Assembly (NCBI GenBank): GCA_001412425.1
Contig: LKUH01000262.1
Location: 1-17,479 of the forward strand
Source of the DNA: Candidatus Cloacimonas sp. SDB
GTDB lineage: Bacteria; Cloacimonadota; Cloacimonadia; Cloacimonadales; TCS61
Direction: 5' to 3'
DNA length: 17,479 nucleotides
Shown: positions 15,901 to 17,479 of the stretch, piece by piece
How positions within the stretch are numbered: position 1 is the stretch's first letter
Layout: each line of letters starts with the position of its first letter
The notes under the pieces: model-generated
The model's database searches: none
What the model was told of the DNA's origin: nothing
Seen by the model: the letters and a program-made list of their open reading frames with translations, nothing else
Position numbers and translations under genes: made by a program

Positions 15901-17409
15901 ACTTCTTTGGTGCTTCCGCTTGAAATACTTGTAACCAGTGATATCAGATTCTGGAAGAAAGTATCAACAGAAGCCAATTACGATTATTTCACTTTCTATA
16001 TTGATGATATACTGCAGAATAACTGGTCAGGTGAAGTAGACTGGAGTGAAGAGACCTATACCATACCTTCGGGACATCATGTTTTGAAATGGGAATTTGC
16101 CAAAGATGGTTATGTTGATGAGGGACAGGATTGCGCCTGGCTCGATTTTGTGATCATGCCGGTAATATCTGGTTTGAATCCGGCTGCCCTTGTGCTGAAT
16201 CAAGACGGATTCAGCTTTGAACTGGACCAGGGTGAATCTGCTTTGCAGACATTAGAGTTATCCAATTATGGAGAAGCTGATCTGTTTTATGAAATAATGG
16301 TAGATTATCCCCTGAACCGTGGTTTTGGTGGACCAGACGAATTTGGTCATTTCTGGTTCGATAATTTTGCCCCCAACGGACCTGAATATAACTGGGTGGA
16401 TATATCTGAAGATGGCATAGCACTTGAATTTGTTAATAACGACATAGGTACAGAGCCTATGCCTATTGGTTTTACCTTTGAATTCTATGGAGAAGAGTAT
16501 GATGAGTTTATTGTAAATCCCAATGGTTGGATGGGTTTTGGCAGCGATAATACAGAATGGGTTAATACGGGTCTTCCTAATCCAAACGCTCCCGCCCCAG
16601 CTATATGTGGTTTCTGGGATGATTTAAGACCATATGACGGTTTTGGAGGTGGAGGCGATGTCTATTATCATAGTAATGAAGAAAGACTGGTTGTCTGGTT
16701 TGACAATGTTATGCACTATTCTGGAAATTATGATGGTATCTATGATTTTGAAATGATTATTTATCCTGACAATTCCATATTATTGCAATACAGAACCATG
16801 ATCGGAGACCTTGATACTGCCACAATCGGAATTCAAAATGCAGACGGAACTGATGGTTTGCAGGTTGTATACGATGATGATTATATTGATGATGAAATGG
16901 CTATCTACTTCCAATATGTAGATACTTGGCTGGTACTCAGTGAAACTGCTGGTAGTGTCACAGCAGGTTATTCCGATCAGATTACTATGACTGTTGATAC
17001 TGCAGATATGGAACCAGGCAACTACAACTGTAATATTGTGATTATGACAAATGATCCCGAAAATCAGGAACTGTCAGTCCCCGTTGATCTTATTATAACC
17101 TCAACCGAGAGTGATGAAAATATCATTCCGGCAGTAACAGAATTAGTTGGGAATTATCCCAATCCTTTCAATCCTGAAACTAAGATCAATTTTAACCTTG
17201 CCGCAGAGGAAAATGTAAAGATAACAGTTTTCAATATTAAGGGTCAGAAAGTGATAACTTTAGTTGATGAATTACTTCCGGCAGGAATTCACTCAGCGAA
17301 ATGGAACGGAAAAGATCAAAATAACAGAAATGTTACTTCGGGAGTATATTTCTACACAATGGAAACAGATAAATATAAAATTTCCAGAAAAATGATGTTG
17401 CTGAAATAG
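13000..17409 (+). CDS. Secreted gingipain-like C25 cysteine peptidase with C-terminal sorting domain
   Basis: A 1469-residue extracellular or surface peptidase. A signal peptide (about 1-20, MKKTF then a hydrophobic stretch ending VAE) leads into a gingipain-type propeptide region (about 25-205). The C25 catalytic domain spans about 215-600, with the expected dyad His454 (HLGHSNP) and Cys490 (SQGC), plus FAEKF, GEVACIANSRYG and FGDPTMDIWT. Downstream are an Ig-like segment (about 605-690) and two related Ig-like repeats, each opening with an acidic/Asn-rich loop (about 695-800 and 808-920). A jelly-roll or MAM-like module (about 922-1055) and a nidogen-like module (about 1130-1310, GFTFEFYGEEYDEF) follow. 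A short beta domain (about 1310-1368) precedes the FlgD-like / type IX sorting tail (about 1385-1469, YPNPFNPETKI, GVYFY). The tail implies export by a type IX-like system, none of which is encoded here. AGGAG lies eight bases before the ATG. Cleavage specificity is unknown. Confidence 0.93.
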   Translation: MKKTFILLFSLLIFSVLVAETISVNYNFDRPEIVNEGKYTYFIIDGCLNLAEEGEPIMPYYGVTLLLPQGEEVDQIEILSTESYYLDQEITIKPAAKPFPISQPVDPFYKVKPDERIYNSSEIYPAAIISNTSTHFLSGHSLLSFTICPVKFDPAAKRTELIENIELNIHTRNSSKAREAERFLKTNYLIADRLSRIVQNPEMISTYSYPQRNRDMEYDMLLISNNELLPQFSDYVQFKQSTGYSVATISTEEIYASYAGIDEAEMVRNCIIDYYDNYNIDYVILGGDTDAQSINNMVVPHRGFHVDDDPSLPSDMYFSNLDGNWNTDGDNSWGEANEMDLYAEVGIGRICVDTIDEVINATHKLQMYQDQPVIEDIEKSLMVGEELNDNPWTFGGDYKDQIVTGSSANGYVTEGLSSNFAVSTLYERDGNWTSYDLYSQFNSTGINLLNHLGHSNPTYNMKITNNDLTTTNFTNDGIDRGYVIGYSQGCYNGSFDNWHFSGYYTEDCFAEKFSALETGEVACIANSRYGWYQPGGTNSSSQYYDRQFFHAIFGENYTMIGDANRMSKEINVSIMQNNSNYRWVAYQTNLFGDPTMDIWTQQPEDMFASFPASVPIGSDQIMIIVDAPYARAALMQNGELIGRGVGDLAGNIFITTFEPIIAAEPITLSITAHNKNRYEEIIYVVSDQPFVIYNGYEINDSNGNNNSLAEYGEDISLNISFYNVGNQPATNVTSTLLCEDEYITLTDDVEDLGDIDANTILDLEDVFAFEINPIIPDQHTVNFTMENIADDGVLWTSYFSILLNAPVLNVTEMELEDDGDMDGFLDPGETALITIPVYNTGHADSPEIITSLSCSNEEITVMEVNNQFDFIEADSYEAATFIIIASEEITVGTPIILNFNVVCVDHEDYNVQNNFVHTVGLVSESFETGDFSAYNWQFEGNSNWTIDTDGYDGVFCARSGNIGSNQTTSLVLPLEILVTSDIRFWKKVSTEANYDYFTFYIDDILQNNWSGEVDWSEETYTIPSGHHVLKWEFAKDGYVDEGQDCAWLDFVIMPVISGLNPAALVLNQDGFSFELDQGESALQTLELSNYGEADLFYEIMVDYPLNRGFGGPDEFGHFWFDNFAPNGPEYNWVDISEDGIALEFVNNDIGTEPMPIGFTFEFYGEEYDEFIVNPNGWMGFGSDNTEWVNTGLPNPNAPAPAICGFWDDLRPYDGFGGGGDVYYHSNEERLVVWFDNVMHYSGNYDGIYDFEMIIYPDNSILLQYRTMIGDLDTATIGIQNADGTDGLQVVYDDDYIDDEMAIYFQYVDTWLVLSETAGSVTAGYSDQITMTVDTADMEPGNYNCNIVIMTNDPENQELSVPVDLIITSTESDENIIPAVTELVGNYPNPFNPETKINFNLAAEENVKITVFNIKGQKVITLVDELLPAGIHSAKWNGKDQNNRNVTSGVYFYTMETDKYKISRKMMLLK

Positions 17410-17431
17410 ATCTTGCTATAAAAATAATCAT

Positions 17432-17463
17432 AAGATCCGGGGTGGAAACTCCGGATCTTTTTT
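17432..17463 (+). terminator. Intrinsic terminator of the C25 peptidase gene
   Basis: AAGATCCGG (17432-17440) pairs perfectly with CCGGATCTT (17451-17459) around a ten-base loop, followed by an unbroken T run through 17463. It begins 22 bases after the TAG stop, so the peptidase gene is probably transcribed alone. The last 16 bases of the window hold nothing I can identify. Confidence 0.92.
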
Positions 17464-17479
17464 AATTATCTGTACTGAA

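Noticed and set aside
1..17479. Mobile element, defence system, CRISPR array or phage genes
   Set aside because: No transposase, integrase, terminal inverted repeats, spaced direct-repeat array or phage-like gene was seen; all major genes are explained by envelope, housekeeping or secreted-enzyme families.

Overview
The window looks like chromosomal DNA of a moderately AT-rich Gram-negative bacterium. It encodes an outer-membrane factor, a lipoprotein efflux adaptor and a secreted C25 peptidase ending in a NYPNPFNPET-type tail (FlgD-like fold / type IX secretion sorting signal). That tail is common in FCB-related phyla such as Cloacimonadota, Marinimicrobia and Ignavibacteria. Nearly every gene has a clear AGGAG-type ribosome binding site, which argues against Bacteroidota, where such sites are usually weak. 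Cloacimonadota or a relative is my best guess. This is inference from motifs only; no 16S or marker-gene search was possible.

Layout. (1) Bases 1-182 hold an open frame that may be the tail of a plus-strand gene, then a 14-bp-arm hairpin. The hairpin sits where two convergent genes would share a terminator. (2) 5787 down to 183 (minus strand) is a tripartite efflux operon in the order TolC-type outer-membrane factor, membrane-fusion lipoprotein, RND permease of the HAE1 class. No regulator gene is adjacent. (3) 5788-6058 is an AT-rich spacer with two weak sigma70-like promoter candidates. (4) 12708 down to 6059 (minus strand) is a tight six-gene run: UPF0316 membrane protein, TldD metalloprotease, its partner PmbA/TldE, an ATP-cone plus uridine-kinase-like protein, glucose-6-phosphate isomerase, and the ribosome-assembly protein YhbY. 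Spacings are 1-base overlap to 31 bases and each gene has its own ribosome binding site. (5) 12709-12999 is a divergent AT-rich regulatory region with inverted repeats. (6) 13000-17409 (plus strand) is one large secreted gingipain-family cysteine peptidase of 1469 residues, followed by a textbook intrinsic terminator at 17432-17463.

Functionally, the efflux operon forms a cell-envelope pump. The six-gene run mixes housekeeping functions (peptide maturation or proteolysis, nucleoside phosphorylation, glycolysis, ribosome assembly). The C25 peptidase is a surface or extracellular enzyme with a string of beta-sandwich modules. Three start codons were moved downstream from the longest open frame because a ribosome binding site sits directly before the internal ATG: the adaptor lipoprotein, glucose-6-phosphate isomerase and UPF0316. 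I see no mobile element, CRISPR array, tRNA or rRNA. The items most worth a second look are the ATP-cone/nucleoside-kinase fusion, the six-gene cluster, and the module architecture of the C25 protein.
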